A DNA stretch of 64,000 nucleotides from Bradyrhizobium campsiandrae (GCF_014529705.1 NZ_JAANIH010000011.1:104458-168457), one strand, 5' to 3'; shown: positions 50,236 to 60,752, counted from the stretch's first letter. Notes: generated by a model from the sequence alone, not told the origin. Numbers and translations are program-made.

Positions 50236-50652
50236 TCAAAGAAGCTTGCCGGGCTCCGGGCCGGTCGCGAAAGGCAAGCCTTCGTCGGCCCATCCGGTGA
50301 TGCCGCCGAGCATGATCTTGACCGGGCGCTTGAGACGCGCGAGCGCAAGGGCCGCCCGATCGGCTCCATTGCAGTGGGGACCGGCGCAATAGACGACGAA
50401 CAATGTGTCGCCTGGCCACTCCGCCATGCGTTCGGGCGTGATATCGCGGTGGCGCAGATGCAGCGCTCCAGGGACATGCCGCCTCGCGTAGGCGTCGGGC
50501 GATCCGACCACATGCAAGAGCACGAAGTCCTGGTCGCCGGCTCTCATCGCCGACGCAACGTCGTCGCAGTCGGTCTCGACCGAGAGGCGCTTGACGAAAT
50601 GGTCTGCGGCGACGTCGGCCCTCGCTGCAGGAAAGTCGGTGACGAGGCTCAT
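50236..50652 (-). CDS. Rhodanese-like sulfurtransferase domain protein
   Basis: A 138-residue single-domain protein. The active-site loop is YCAGPHCNGADRAALALA, with the first Cys as the sulfur carrier and a second Cys five residues later. Conserved blocks VVGSPDAYARRHVPGALHLR and GGITGWADEGL follow the rhodanese pattern. ATG 50652 is chosen because GGAG lies six bases upstream; an ATG at 50667 is also in frame. It is divergent from the GlxA-type regulator with a 66-bp gap. Confidence 0.85.
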   Translation of the reverse strand: MSLVTDFPAARADVAADHFVKRLSVETDCDDVASAMRAGDQDFVLLHVVGSPDAYARRHVPGALHLRHRDITPERMAEWPGDTLFVVYCAGPHCNGADRAALALARLKRPVKIMLGGITGWADEGLPFATGPEPGKLL

Positions 50653-50718
50653 GGTGTGCTCCGGCATGTCGTGAGGCTCACCCTAGCGTCGGTCACGCCG
50701 GACTTGCAGGTGGCGTAT

Positions 50719-51726
50719 ATGCCTAATATGGTCAAGATCATGCCAATTTCCGACGCCCCGAAATATCATGGCAATCCGCTGGTGGTGGCGCTGGCCTATG
50801 ATCGGCTCTGCACATTCGAGTTCGGAATCGCGGTGGAAGTCTTCGGGCTGGCGCGACCCGAGATGGGGCCTGACTGGTATCGCTTCGCCGTCGCAGCGGT
50901 CGACGATGGAGAGATGCGCGCGACGGGAGGCTTGCGGTTTTCGACGGACGGCGGGCTCGAATTGCTGCGCAAGGCCGGAACGATTGTCGTGCCCGGCTGG
51001 CGCGGACCAGACAGCCCGGTCCCGGATCGGTTGATCAAGGCCCTCAGGGCGGCTCATGCACGCGGCGCCCGCGTCCTGTCGTTCTGCTCCGGCGCGTTCG
51101 TTCTCGCCGCCGCCGGCCTTCTGACAGGCAAGCGCGCGACCACGCATTGGCGCTATGTCGACGCCCTCGAGGAGCGTTTCCCGGGCATCGTCGTGATGCC
51201 TGACGTGCTCTATGTCGATGAGGGCGATGTGCTGACATCGGCGGGGACAGCCGCCGGGCTGGACCTCTGCCTGCATCTGATCCGCCGGGATTTCGGTGCC
51301 CGGGCGGCCAATGTGGTGGCGCGACGGCTCGTCATCCCCGCGCATCGCGACGGTGGCCAGGCGCAGTTCGTCGTTCAGCCGGTGCCGAGGCCGGATGAAA
51401 GCTCCCGGCTCGGTCCCCTGCTCGATCATATGCGGGAAAACCTCGGAGCAGACCATTCGGTCGCAGCGCTCGCGAAGCGCGCCGGCATGAGCGGGCGGAC
51501 GTTCCTGCGGCGCTTCGAAGCTGCGACGGGCATGACGCCGGCTCGCTGGCTTCTGGCGGAACGCATGACCAAAGCGCGCGATCTGCTCGAAGGGTCCGCT
51601 GCCTCGATCGGGGAGGTCGCCGGGCTCGCCGGCTTCGGCACCACGGCCACGATGCGCCACCATTTCCGACTGCAGATGTCAACGACACCGGCCGCCTACC
51701 GGGAGGCGTTCGGCAAGCCGGCGTAA
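50719..51726 (+). CDS. GlxA-family transcriptional regulator (DJ-1/PfpI domain plus AraC HTH)
   Basis: A 335-residue regulator. The N-terminal DJ-1/PfpI-like domain has VLSFCSGAFVLAAAGLLTGK, with Cys at the nucleophile elbow, and THWRYVDALEERFP. The C-terminal AraC DNA-binding part reads SVAALAKRAGMSGRTFLRRF and SIGEVAGLAGFGTTATMRHH with the FRLQMSTTPAAYRE end. ATG 50719, 50728 and 50740 are all in frame; the first has AGGTGG upstream. It may regulate the divergent rhodanese gene. Confidence 0.88.
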   Translation: MPNMVKIMPISDAPKYHGNPLVVALAYDRLCTFEFGIAVEVFGLARPEMGPDWYRFAVAAVDDGEMRATGGLRFSTDGGLELLRKAGTIVVPGWRGPDSPVPDRLIKALRAAHARGARVLSFCSGAFVLAAAGLLTGKRATTHWRYVDALEERFPGIVVMPDVLYVDEGDVLTSAGTAAGLDLCLHLIRRDFGARAANVVARRLVIPAHRDGGQAQFVVQPVPRPDESSRLGPLLDHMRENLGADHSVAALAKRAGMSGRTFLRRFEAATGMTPARWLLAERMTKARDLLEGSAASIGEVAGLAGFGTTATMRHHFRLQMSTTPAAYREAFGKPA

Positions 51727-51756
51727 CCGCCGCACGGCACAGCTCCGTGCGCGGCG
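51727..51756. terminator. Possible bidirectional terminator
   Basis: CCGCCGCACGG (51727-51737) and CCGTGCGCGGCGG (51744-51756) form a GC-rich hairpin (two extra bases in one arm) between the convergent regulator and glycerate kinase genes. No T-run follows. Confidence 0.35.
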
Positions 51757-51777
51757 GTCGGCCGCTTGCCGGACGGT

Positions 51778-53061
51778 TCAATCCACCAGGATCACCCTGA
51801 TGTCGTTGACATTGGTCAGCGTCGGGCCGGGCCGCAGCAGATCGCCGGTCGCCTCGAAGAACGTCGTCGCGTCGTTGTTGTCGAGATAGGCTTGCGGCTG
51901 CAGCGCCAGCGCCTTCATTTTCGCGAACGTCGCCGCGTCGATCAGCGCGCCGGCGGGGTCGGTGGGATGGCCGGCGCCGCCGTCGGCGCCGTCGGTGTCG
52001 CCGGCGAGCGCCGAGATGTCTGGCGTGTCCTTCAACAGCGAGGCGAGCGCCAGGGCGTATTCCTGGTTGGGGCCGCCGCGTCCATTGCCGCGCACGGTCA
52101 CCGTGAGCTCGCCGCCGGAGAGGATGGCGACGCGCTTGCCGTGTGCGCGGGCCTGCAGCGCGAGTCTCGCGTGATCGGCCGCGATCTCGCGCGCCTCGCC
52201 CTCGAGATCGGCGCCGAGATCGATGGTCTCGTAGCCGGCGTCCTTGGCGAGCTTCACCGCGGCGTCGAGCGATTGCCTGGGGCGCGCGATCAGCTCGAAC
52301 GACGCGCGCGCGAAAGCGGTGTCGCCAGGCTTGCAGCTCTCGTTGGCGGGATCCGCGAGCGCGCGGGTGACGGCATCGTCGACGCTGAGCTTGTACTTCG
52401 CGACGATCGCGCGCGCATCGGCCCGCGTGGTCGGATCGGGCACGGTCGGACCCGAGGCGATCGCGGAAGCATCGTCATGCGGCACGTCGGAGATCGCGAG
52501 CGTCACGATCTCGGCGGCATTCCTGCCGGCGCGCGCCAGTCGTCCGCCCTTGATGCGCGACAGATGCTTGCGCACGATGTTCATCTCGCCGATCGGCGCG
52601 CCCGAGCGCAGCAGCGCCTTGTTGACCGCCTGCTTCTGCGCAAAGCTGATCCCCTCGACCGGCGCGATCCAGTTCGCCGAGCCGCCGCCGGTGAGCAGCA
52701 CCAGCAGCAGATCGTCAGGGCCGGCCTCGCTCGCGAGCGCGAGCGTATCGGCCGCGCCCTTCAGGCCGGCTTCGTCGGGCACGGGATGGCCGGCCTCGAC
52801 CAGGCGGATGCGGCGCGTCGGGACGCCATAGCCGTGCCGCGTGGTGGCGATGCCGACCAGCCGTTCCGGCGCGAGCTCGAGCGTGTCGAGGTAATGCCGC
52901 TCCGCAGCCGCGGCCATCGCGGCGGCGCCCTTGCCGGCGGCGAGGCAGATGACGCGTCCCCTCGGCGCGGGGCGCAGGTGCGGCGCCAGGATCGTGCTCG
53001 GATGGGCGGCGGCGACGGCGGCGTCGTAGAGCGCGCGGAGCAGGGGGCGTCGGTCGGTCAT
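51778..53061 (-). CDS. Glycerate 2-kinase (GckA/MOFRL family)
   Basis: A 427-residue cytosolic enzyme that phosphorylates D-glycerate to 2-phosphoglycerate. The N-terminal DUF4147 domain includes VICLAAGKGAAAMAAAAERH, LVLLTGGGSANWIAPVEGIS and KQAVNKALLRSGAPIGEMNI. The C-terminal MOFRL motif region has RVAILSGGELTVTVRGNGRG then GGPNQEYALALA and LAGDTDGADGGAGHPTDPAG. Older names call such genes TtuD hydroxypyruvate reductase. It is a lone gene here; serine/glyoxylate or tartrate use is inference. Confidence 0.88.
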   Translation of the reverse strand: MTDRRPLLRALYDAAVAAAHPSTILAPHLRPAPRGRVICLAAGKGAAAMAAAAERHYLDTLELAPERLVGIATTRHGYGVPTRRIRLVEAGHPVPDEAGLKGAADTLALASEAGPDDLLLVLLTGGGSANWIAPVEGISFAQKQAVNKALLRSGAPIGEMNIVRKHLSRIKGGRLARAGRNAAEIVTLAISDVPHDDASAIASGPTVPDPTTRADARAIVAKYKLSVDDAVTRALADPANESCKPGDTAFARASFELIARPRQSLDAAVKLAKDAGYETIDLGADLEGEAREIAADHARLALQARAHGKRVAILSGGELTVTVRGNGRGGPNQEYALALASLLKDTPDISALAGDTDGADGGAGHPTDPAGALIDAATFAKMKALALQPQAYLDNNDATTFFEATGDLLRPGPTLTNVNDIRVILVD

Positions 53062-53206
53062 GACGATGGCCTTCAGCAGACTCGTGGGCAGACTAGAGCT
53101 GTGGCGAGGACGTCGCCATTCTCCTGCCTAGCGCATCGAGCGCAAAAGGGTAAGCAGCCTTTACCATCATTCGATTGTGCAATCGCGTGATGATAACAGG
53201 CCGACG

Positions 53207-53241
53207 ACAAAAGCCTCCCGCGAGGTGATCGCCGGGGGCTT
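53207..53241 (-). terminator. Intrinsic terminator after substrate-binding protein 1
   Basis: On the minus strand AAGCCCCCGGCGA pairs with TCGCGGGAGGCTT (three mismatches) around TCACC, followed by TTTTG. It lies directly downstream of the stop at 53260. Confidence 0.65.
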
Positions 53242-53259
53242 GCTATCGTCTAGATGGGC

Positions 53260-54489
53260 TTAGCCGCCGACATCGGCACTGATCACGTCGCCGAACAGAT
53301 CCCACTTTTCGCCCTTGAACCGCTCGAGCTGGAGCTGGCTGATCGGGGCAAAGTCGGTCGGGGAGGTGTTGATCTGGATGCCCGGCAGCAGCACTTCGGT
53401 GCGGAAGTCCTTCAGATTGGCGGCCTGCCTCATGACGTTCTCGCGCGTGAGATCGTCACCGCACTGCTTCAGGATCTGGACCAGCGTCTGTGCCACGCCG
53501 TAGCCGACGACGGTGCCGTGGTCGAGCTTGTCGCCCTCAGGGAAGTATTTGTCCATGAAGGCGAGGAAGCCCTTCATGCCGGGATCATCTTTCCACTGCG
53601 GATCCGACACGTCCTTCAGGTAGTCGGCGGAGATGATGTCCTGCGCGTTCTCGAAGCCCGCGGGCTTGAGCACGGCGCCGACGTTACCCGAGACGTTGTT
53701 GAGGAAGTGCAGCGGTTTCCAGCCGACCTCCGCGACCTTCTTGATCGCCTGCGCCGCGAATTTCGGCGTCGTGATGTTCATGAAGACGTCGGCATTGCTC
53801 GATTTCAGCTTGATGATATGGCTGTCGATGGTCGGCTCGGAGGTCTCGTAGCTTTCCTCCGCAACGATCATCGAGGCGGCCTTGGCGCCGAGACCATCCT
53901 TGAGGCCCTTGAGATAGTCCTTGCCGTAGTCGTCGTTCTGGAACAGCACGGCAATCTTGGCGTCTGGCTTGTTCTTGAGCAGCCATTTCGCATAGATCTG
54001 CGTCTCGCTCTGGTACGAGGGCTGCCAGCCCATGGTCCAGGGGAAATTTTTCGGATCGTTCCATTTGGTAGCGCCGGTCGCGACCAGGATCTGCGGCACC
54101 TTCTTCGAGTTCATATATTTCTGGATCGCCGAGTTCGACGGCGTGCCGAGCGAGTTGAAGATGAACAGCACCTCGTCGCTCTCGACCAGCTTGCGGGCCT
54201 GCTCGACCGCCTTCGGCGGCGAATAGGCATCGTCGTAGGAGATGAAGTTGATCTTGCGGCCGTTGATGCCGCCTTCCTCGTTGATCTTCTTGAAATAGGC
54301 GGCTTCGGTGCGCCCGATGAGGCCGTAGGCGGAAGCCGGTCCGCTGTAGGGCATGATGTTGCCGACCTTGATCTCGGTGTCGGTCGCGCCGGTATCGTAT
54401 TTCTTCTGGGCCGATGCGATGGAGGTCGTGGCCGCAATGAGCGCGAGCGCCAGTGACGCGGCCGCAAGCTTGCCGGTGACAGCGGGCAT
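53260..54489 (-). CDS. Liv-type periplasmic substrate-binding protein, paralogue 1
   Basis: A 409-residue Leu/Ile/Val-type binding protein. A signal peptide (LAAASLALALIAATTSIASA) precedes a mature part starting QKKYDTGATDTEIKVGNIMP. The shared motif MPYSGPASAYGLIGRTEAAY and the NDDYGKDYLKGLKDGLGAKA block are near-identical in the three tandem paralogues. It is the last of three binding proteins downstream of livGFHM. No partner differences can be read, but its own terminator follows. Confidence 0.9.
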   Translation of the reverse strand: MPAVTGKLAAASLALALIAATTSIASAQKKYDTGATDTEIKVGNIMPYSGPASAYGLIGRTEAAYFKKINEEGGINGRKINFISYDDAYSPPKAVEQARKLVESDEVLFIFNSLGTPSNSAIQKYMNSKKVPQILVATGATKWNDPKNFPWTMGWQPSYQSETQIYAKWLLKNKPDAKIAVLFQNDDYGKDYLKGLKDGLGAKAASMIVAEESYETSEPTIDSHIIKLKSSNADVFMNITTPKFAAQAIKKVAEVGWKPLHFLNNVSGNVGAVLKPAGFENAQDIISADYLKDVSDPQWKDDPGMKGFLAFMDKYFPEGDKLDHGTVVGYGVAQTLVQILKQCGDDLTRENVMRQAANLKDFRTEVLLPGIQINTSPTDFAPISQLQLERFKGEKWDLFGDVISADVGG

Positions 54490-54715
54490 TCCAATCTCCC
54501 TATTTTTCTCGGTGTGTGCGCTCCTTTTCTTGGCTTGATTGTTCTTGGGCCGCGCGAGGGCAATTCAATACGATTTGCGCGGGGCCTTCAACAGAAAGCC
54601 CGCGCGCCGGCGTCGCAGGGGCTGCGTCTTTAGTAGTCAGACACGCCTGCGCAACTGCGAGACGGAGCAGCTCTCTCGGGTTGATCTATTAAGTAGAAGC
54701 AATCTTTGGCTGCGG

Positions 54716-55942
54716 TCAGTGTCCGAGATCGCTCGATATGATGTCGCCGAACAATTCCCAGGCCTTGCCCTTGAACCGCATCATCTGGAGCTGCTCGATC
54801 GGCGCGAAATTGTCAGGCGCGGTGTTGATCTTGATGCCGGGCAGCAGCGTGTCGGGCTCGAAATCCCGCAATGAGGCGGCCTGCTTCATGACGTTGTCGC
54901 GGGTCAGGTTGTCGCCGCACATCTGCAGCACCTTCACCATGGTCTGTGCGGCCGCATAGCCGAACACCACGCCGGCGTCGAGCTTGTTGGCCTTCGCATC
55001 GTACTGCGCGAGGAAGTTGTAGAACTTCTTCATGCCGTCATCGGCATTCCATTGCGGATCGGAGCCGTCCTTGGTGTAGCTTGCCGACAGGATTCCTTGC
55101 GAGATCTCGAGTCCTGCCGGCTCGATCACGCCGCCGACCGACGCCGAGACGTTGGAGATGATGTGGACCGGGTGCCAGTTGATCTCGGCCGCCTTCTTGA
55201 TCGCTTGCGCCGCGAATTTCGGCGTGGTGATGCTGAGGAAGACGTCGGCGCCCGAGGCCTTCAGCTTGACGACATGCTCGTCGACCGCAGGCTCCGAAGT
55301 GTCGTAGGGCTCCTCCAACACGATCATCGCGGCTTTGGCGCCAAGCCCGTCCTTCAGGCCCTTCAGGTAGTCCTTGCCGAAATCGTCGTTCTGGAAGAGC
55401 ACGCCGATCTTCGCGTCAGGCTTCTCCTTCATGATGTACTTGGCGTAGATCCTGGCCTCGCTGGCGTAGCTCGGCTGCCAACCCATGGTCCAGGGATATT
55501 GCTTCGGATCGTTCCACTTCGAGGCGCCGCTCGCCACGAACAATTGCGGGACCTTCTTCTCGTTCATGTACTTGCGGATGGCACCATTGGTGGAGGTGCC
55601 GAGCGAGCCGAAGATCAGGAGCACGTTGTCGCTCTCGACCAGCTTGCGCGCCTGCTCCACCGTCTTGGGCGGCGAATAGGCATCGTCATACGAGATGAAT
55701 TTGATCTTGCGGCCGTTGATGCCGCCCTCGGCATTGACCTTGTTGAAATAGGCCTCCTCGGCCTTGCCGATCACGGCATAGGCGGAGGCCGGGCCGCTAT
55801 AGGGCATGATGTTGCCGATCTTGATCTCGGTATCGGAGGCGCCGCTGTCGTAAGCCTTCTGCGCCAGCGCGGGATTGCTCATCGCAGTGCACAATGCGAA
55901 TGCAGCCGAAAGCGCTGCAACCTGAAACCGAACGACAGCCAT
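54716..55942 (-). CDS. Liv-type periplasmic substrate-binding protein, paralogue 2
   Basis: A 408-residue binding protein with signal peptide (FQVAALSAAFALCTAMSNPA) and mature start QKAYDSGASDTEIKIGNIMP. Collinear with paralogues 1 and 3, but with more changed residues in the second half (NVSASVGGVIEPAGLEISQG). It lies 226 bp from paralogue 1 and 119 bp from paralogue 3, with a strong terminator for paralogue 3 in between, so it probably has its own promoter. Confidence 0.9.
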   Translation of the reverse strand: MAVVRFQVAALSAAFALCTAMSNPALAQKAYDSGASDTEIKIGNIMPYSGPASAYAVIGKAEEAYFNKVNAEGGINGRKIKFISYDDAYSPPKTVEQARKLVESDNVLLIFGSLGTSTNGAIRKYMNEKKVPQLFVASGASKWNDPKQYPWTMGWQPSYASEARIYAKYIMKEKPDAKIGVLFQNDDFGKDYLKGLKDGLGAKAAMIVLEEPYDTSEPAVDEHVVKLKASGADVFLSITTPKFAAQAIKKAAEINWHPVHIISNVSASVGGVIEPAGLEISQGILSASYTKDGSDPQWNADDGMKKFYNFLAQYDAKANKLDAGVVFGYAAAQTMVKVLQMCGDNLTRDNVMKQAASLRDFEPDTLLPGIKINTAPDNFAPIEQLQMMRFKGKAWELFGDIISSDLGH

Positions 55943-56002
55943 TGCTCTCCCGCCTCACCTGGATCGGCATCGCATTGAACAAGATTGATCCATGACGTCA
56001 AC

Positions 56003-56031
56003 AAAAAGCCCCCGCGATCGCTCGCGGGGGC
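56003..56031 (-). terminator. Strong intrinsic terminator after substrate-binding protein 3
   Basis: Stem GCCCCCGCGA (56008-56017) with TCGCGGGGGC (56022-56031), perfect, loop TCGC. On the minus strand five T follow (AAAAA at 56003-56007). It ends the liv operon transcript. Confidence 0.85.
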
Positions 56032-56061
56032 CTCGTCAGTTTGGACTATTGCGACGACGCG

Positions 56062-57291
56062 CTATTCCGGAGCGACGTCACCGTTGATGATGTCGCCGAA
56101 GAGTTCCCACTTCTCGCCCTTGAAGCGCTGCATCTGAAGCTGCGAGATCGGCGCGAAGTCGGTGGCGCTGGTGTTGATCTTGACGCCGGGCAGCAGCGTA
56201 TCCGGTGCAAAGTCCTTCAGGCTCGCGGCCTGCTTCATCACGTTGGCGCGGGTCAGGTTGTCGCCGCACATTTCCAGCGTCTTGACCAAGGTCGATGCGG
56301 CACCATAGCCGTAGACCATGCCGGTGTCGGTCTTGTCGGCGCCGGGCATGTACTTGTCGACGAATTCGTTCCACCTCTTCATGCCGGGGTCGTTGGCCCA
56401 TTGCGGGTCGGTGGAGTCCTTGGCATAGGCCGCCGAGAGCACGTTCTGCGAGGCCTCGAAGCCGGCCGGCTTCATCACGCTGCCGACCGAGATCGACACG
56501 TTGGTGAGGATCTGGAGCGGCTTCCAGCCGAGCTCCGCGGTCTTCTTGATGGTCTGCGCCGCGAACTTCGGCGTCGCATAGATCAGCAACACGTCGGGAT
56601 TGGCGGCCTTGAGCTTGACGATGTGGCCGTCGATCGACGGCTCGGAGATCTCGTAGCTCTCTTCCATGATGATCATGGAAGCCCCTTTGGGACCGAGGCC
56701 ATCCTTGGTGCCCTTGAGGTAGTCTTTGCCGAAATCGTCGTTCTGATAGAGGATCGCGACCTTGGCGTCGGGCTTCTCCTTCATCAGCCATTTCGCGTAG
56801 ATCTGCGCTTCGCTCTGGTAGGAGGGCTGCCAGCCGATGGTCCAGGGGAAGTTCTTCGGGTCGTTCCACTTGGTGGCGCCGGTGGCGACGAACAGCTGCG
56901 GAATCTTCTTGGCGTTGAGGTATTTCTGGATCGCAGTGTTCGAGGGCGTGCCGAGCGGGTTGAACACCGCGAGCACCTCGTCGCTCTCGACCAGCTTGCG
57001 GACCTGCTCCACGGCCTTCGGCGGTGAATAGCCGTCGTCATAGCTGACGAAGTTGATCTTGCGGCCGTTGATGCCGCCCTTGTCGTTGATCATCTTGATA
57101 TAGGCTTCTTCGGTCTTGCCGATGATGCCATAGGCCGAGGCCGGGCCGCTGTACGGCATGATGTTGCCGATCTTGATCTCGGTGTCGGATGCGCCGGTGT
57201 CGTATGTCTTCTGGGCGAGGGCGGCGCTGGTCGCGAGCGCGGCGACCGCCGTTGCAAATGTGGCGGTTCGCAGTGTTCTTCCGAAAAGCAA
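56062..57291 (-). CDS. Liv-type periplasmic substrate-binding protein, paralogue 3
   Basis: A 409-residue binding protein. The start is taken as TTG 57291 because AAGGAGACCCAA lies just upstream and the resulting signal peptide (LRTATFATAVAALATSAALA) and length match the paralogues. The open frame extends to 57615 through the permease gene, without a better start. The mature part begins QKTYDTGASDTEIKIGNIMP. It is the fifth gene of the unit livG-F-H-M-SBP and is followed by a strong terminator. Confidence 0.88.
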   Translation of the reverse strand: MLFGRTLRTATFATAVAALATSAALAQKTYDTGASDTEIKIGNIMPYSGPASAYGIIGKTEEAYIKMINDKGGINGRKINFVSYDDGYSPPKAVEQVRKLVESDEVLAVFNPLGTPSNTAIQKYLNAKKIPQLFVATGATKWNDPKNFPWTIGWQPSYQSEAQIYAKWLMKEKPDAKVAILYQNDDFGKDYLKGTKDGLGPKGASMIIMEESYEISEPSIDGHIVKLKAANPDVLLIYATPKFAAQTIKKTAELGWKPLQILTNVSISVGSVMKPAGFEASQNVLSAAYAKDSTDPQWANDPGMKRWNEFVDKYMPGADKTDTGMVYGYGAASTLVKTLEMCGDNLTRANVMKQAASLKDFAPDTLLPGVKINTSATDFAPISQLQMQRFKGEKWELFGDIINGDVAPE

Positions 57292-57331
57292 TTGGGTCTC
57301 CTTGGTTGATATGACTGTCTTGACGATGGGG

Positions 57332-58351
57332 TTAGTTCTTCCTGAGCCGACCGGCGAGTTGCTGGCCCAGGATCGCGACCTGCCTCGCGCCATGCGGCAC
57401 GAGGTAGATGACCAGGAACAGGAGCACGCCGAACACGGCGCCGGAGAGGCCCTTGGAGATGCCTTCCGCGATGTTCGGCACGAAGATGATGAAGGCGGCG
57501 CCGATGATCGAGCCGGGCAGCCAGCCGACGCCGCCGACGACCATGCCGAGGAACAGCTGGATCGCCAGCGTGATGGTGAAGCTGTCGGGCGCGACGAACT
57601 GCACCGCGATCGCACTGAGGCCGCCGGCGACGCCGGTGATGCCGGCGGAGACGCCGAAGGCGAGCGTCTTGTAGAGCGCGACGTTGACGCCCATGGCGGA
57701 GGCGGCGATCTCGTTGTCGCGGATCGCCATGAAGGCGCGGCCGGAGCGGGAGCGCAACAGGTTCACCGAGAAGACGTAGATCATGAGCACGACGACGAGC
57801 GTGAAGTAGTAGAGCCACATGTCCTGCGACATCTTCAGCCCGAACGGTGCGTCGGGCTTGGTGACGACGAGGCCCTGCACGCCGCCGGTCCAGTGCTCGA
57901 GGAAGTTCAGCTTCAGCAGCTGCGGCATCGCGGTGGCGAGCGCGAAGGTCGCAAGCGCGAGATAGACGCCGGAGAGTCGCAGCGCCGGCTGGCCGAACAG
58001 GAAGCCGGCGCCGAAGCAGAGCACGCCCGCCACCGGCAGGCAGAGGAAATAGGGGACGTTGAACTGCTCCATCATCACGGCGGTGACGTAGGCGCCGATG
58101 CCGTAGAACGCGCTCTGGCCGAGCGAAAACTGGCCGCTTCCGCCGGTCAGGATGTTCAGCGCCAGCACGGCGAGGCCCAGATACAGCAGCTGGGTCAGCT
58201 GGAAGATCACGAAATTCTTCGCAAACAAGGGGACGGCGATGAGAAGCAGCAGCACCACCAGCGAGGTGCCGGTGCCCAGCGTCATGGCCCGCTTCGGAAC
58301 GGCTTCGACCGCCTCGTTGCCTTCGGCGACGACTTCTTCGGCTGCGCTCAT
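57332..58351 (-). CDS. livM: Liv-type ABC permease LivM
   Basis: A 339-residue inner-membrane permease. LNILTGGSGQFSLGQSAFYG and the loop RSGRAFMAIRDNEIAASAMG are the LivM hallmarks. The ATG at 58351 lies two bases after the LivH stop; an in-frame TTG at 58357 overlaps that stop. It has an acidic N-terminal tail (AAEEVVAEGNEAVEAVP). 40 bp separate it from SBP 3. Confidence 0.9.
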   Translation of the reverse strand: MSAAEEVVAEGNEAVEAVPKRAMTLGTGTSLVVLLLLIAVPLFAKNFVIFQLTQLLYLGLAVLALNILTGGSGQFSLGQSAFYGIGAYVTAVMMEQFNVPYFLCLPVAGVLCFGAGFLFGQPALRLSGVYLALATFALATAMPQLLKLNFLEHWTGGVQGLVVTKPDAPFGLKMSQDMWLYYFTLVVVLMIYVFSVNLLRSRSGRAFMAIRDNEIAASAMGVNVALYKTLAFGVSAGITGVAGGLSAIAVQFVAPDSFTITLAIQLFLGMVVGGVGWLPGSIIGAAFIIFVPNIAEGISKGLSGAVFGVLLFLVIYLVPHGARQVAILGQQLAGRLRKN

Positions 58352-58353
58352 GA

Positions 58354-59232
58354 TCAAACTCGCTTGACGATGTGCCGGCCGAACAGGCCAGCGGGTTTGA
58401 CGACCAGGACGGAGATGATCAGCGCGAGCGCGATCGGGAGTTTCAGCTCGTTGCCGACACCGGGAATGTAGGTGCCGGCGAGGTTCTCGAAGATGCCGAC
58501 CAGGAAGCCGCCGACCACGGCGCCGAACGGTGAGGTGAGGCCGCCGAGCACGGCCGCGGCAAAGCCGTAGATCAAGACGCCGCCCATCATGTTGGGCTCG
58601 AGGAACACGACCGGGGCAATCAGCATGCCTGCGATCGAGCCGATCGCAGTCGCCATGCCCCAGCCGAGCGCGATCATCCAGGAGGTGTTGATGCCGACGA
58701 GGCGGGCCGATTCAGGCACCGAGGCGGCGGCGCGCATGGCAAGGCCGATGCGGGTGTACTGGAAGAAGAAGTAGAGGCCGAGCAGCAGCAGCACGGTGAC
58801 GCCGATCATGCCGGCCTGGTGGGTCGAGATCAGCTGGCTGCCGAGGAACGGCGCGGAGCCGAACGGGGTCGGATATTGCTTGATGGTGAAGTCCCAGATC
58901 AGGCCGGCCGACGAGTTGATGATCGCAAACAGCGCGATGAAGCCGGCGACGTTGGTCAGCACCGGCGCCTTGGCGAGCGGCTTGAAGAGAATCCGCTCGA
59001 TCGCGATGCCGGCGACGAACGAAAACGCCAGCGTGATGATGAAGGCGCCCCAATAGGGCACGCCCCACTGTATCAGCTGCCAGGAGATGAAGGTCGAGAA
59101 CATCGCCATCTCGCCTTGGGCGAAATTGAGATGGTCGATGGCCTGGTAGATCATGACCACCGCGAGCGCCATGCAGGCATAGATCGCGCCGGTCGCAATG
59201 CCGGCCAGGACCTGGTTGGTAAACAGCTCCAT
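58354..59232 (-). CDS. livH: Liv-type ABC permease LivH
   Basis: A 292-residue permease with the usual start MELFTNQVLAGIATGAIYAC. The cytosolic ATPase-contact loop IGLAMRAAASVPESARLVGI and the C-terminal MMGGVLIYGFAAAVLGGLTS are conserved. It lies 12 bp after livF and 2 bp before livM on the minus strand. Confidence 0.92.
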   Translation of the reverse strand: MELFTNQVLAGIATGAIYACMALAVVMIYQAIDHLNFAQGEMAMFSTFISWQLIQWGVPYWGAFIITLAFSFVAGIAIERILFKPLAKAPVLTNVAGFIALFAIINSSAGLIWDFTIKQYPTPFGSAPFLGSQLISTHQAGMIGVTVLLLLGLYFFFQYTRIGLAMRAAASVPESARLVGINTSWMIALGWGMATAIGSIAGMLIAPVVFLEPNMMGGVLIYGFAAAVLGGLTSPFGAVVGGFLVGIFENLAGTYIPGVGNELKLPIALALIISVLVVKPAGLFGRHIVKRV

Positions 59233-59244
59233 CGTGCCGGCTCC

Positions 59245-59954
59245 TCAGTAACCCAGATAGGATTTGCGGATTTCTTCGTTGTTCGCGATGTCCTTGGCAT
59301 TGCCCGACATCACGATACGGCCGGTTTCGATCACATAGGCCTGGTCGGCCAGTTCGAGCGCGAGTTGGGCGTTCTGTTCGACCACCAGGATCGACACCTT
59401 GTCCTCGCGGTTAATCTTGCCGAGGATGCCGAACAGGTCGCGCACGACGAGCGGGGCAAGGCCGAAGGACGGCTCGTCGAGCAGCATCAGCCGCGGCCGC
59501 AACATCAAGGCGCGGGCGACCGCGAGCATCTGCTGCTCGCCGCCGGAGAGCGTGCCGGCCTGCTGGGTGTGCCGCTGCTTCAGCACCGGGAAATGCGCGT
59601 ACATGCGCTCGATGTCGGAGACGATGCCGGCATTGTCCTTGCGCGTGATCGCCCCGAGCTGGAGATTCTCCTCCACCGTCATGGTGGTGAAGGTGCCGCG
59701 GCCCTGCGGCACATGGGCGATGCCGAACCGCACGATGCTTTCGGTGGATCGGTTGTTCAGCGGCTTGCCGTCGAACTCGATGCCGCCGGTGGAGCGCACC
59801 ATGTTGCAGATCGCGCGCAGCGTCGTGGTCTTGCCGGCGCCGTTGGCGCCGAGCAGCGTCGTCAGCGAGCCCTCGTTCAGCGAGAAGGTGAGGCCGTGAA
59901 GCGCCTGGACCTGGCCGTAATAGGCGCGCAGGTCCTTGACGTTGAGAAGTTGCG

Positions 59955-59958
<4 letters not shown>
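59245..59958 (-). CDS. livF: Liv-type ABC ATPase LivF
   Basis: A 237-residue ATPase. Walker A GANGAGKTT, signature LSGGEQQMLAVARALMLRPR and Walker B LMLLDEPSFGLAP are intact. It overlaps the livG stop by four bases. Forms the heterodimeric motor with LivG. Confidence 0.92.

Positions 59959-60752
<794 letters not shown>

Noticed and set aside
56062..57615. Using the full-length open frame (517 codons) for substrate-binding protein 3
   Set aside because: The extra N-terminus lies in the livM gene, and the TTG at 57291 with AAGGAG gives a normal signal peptide and the same length as the paralogues.
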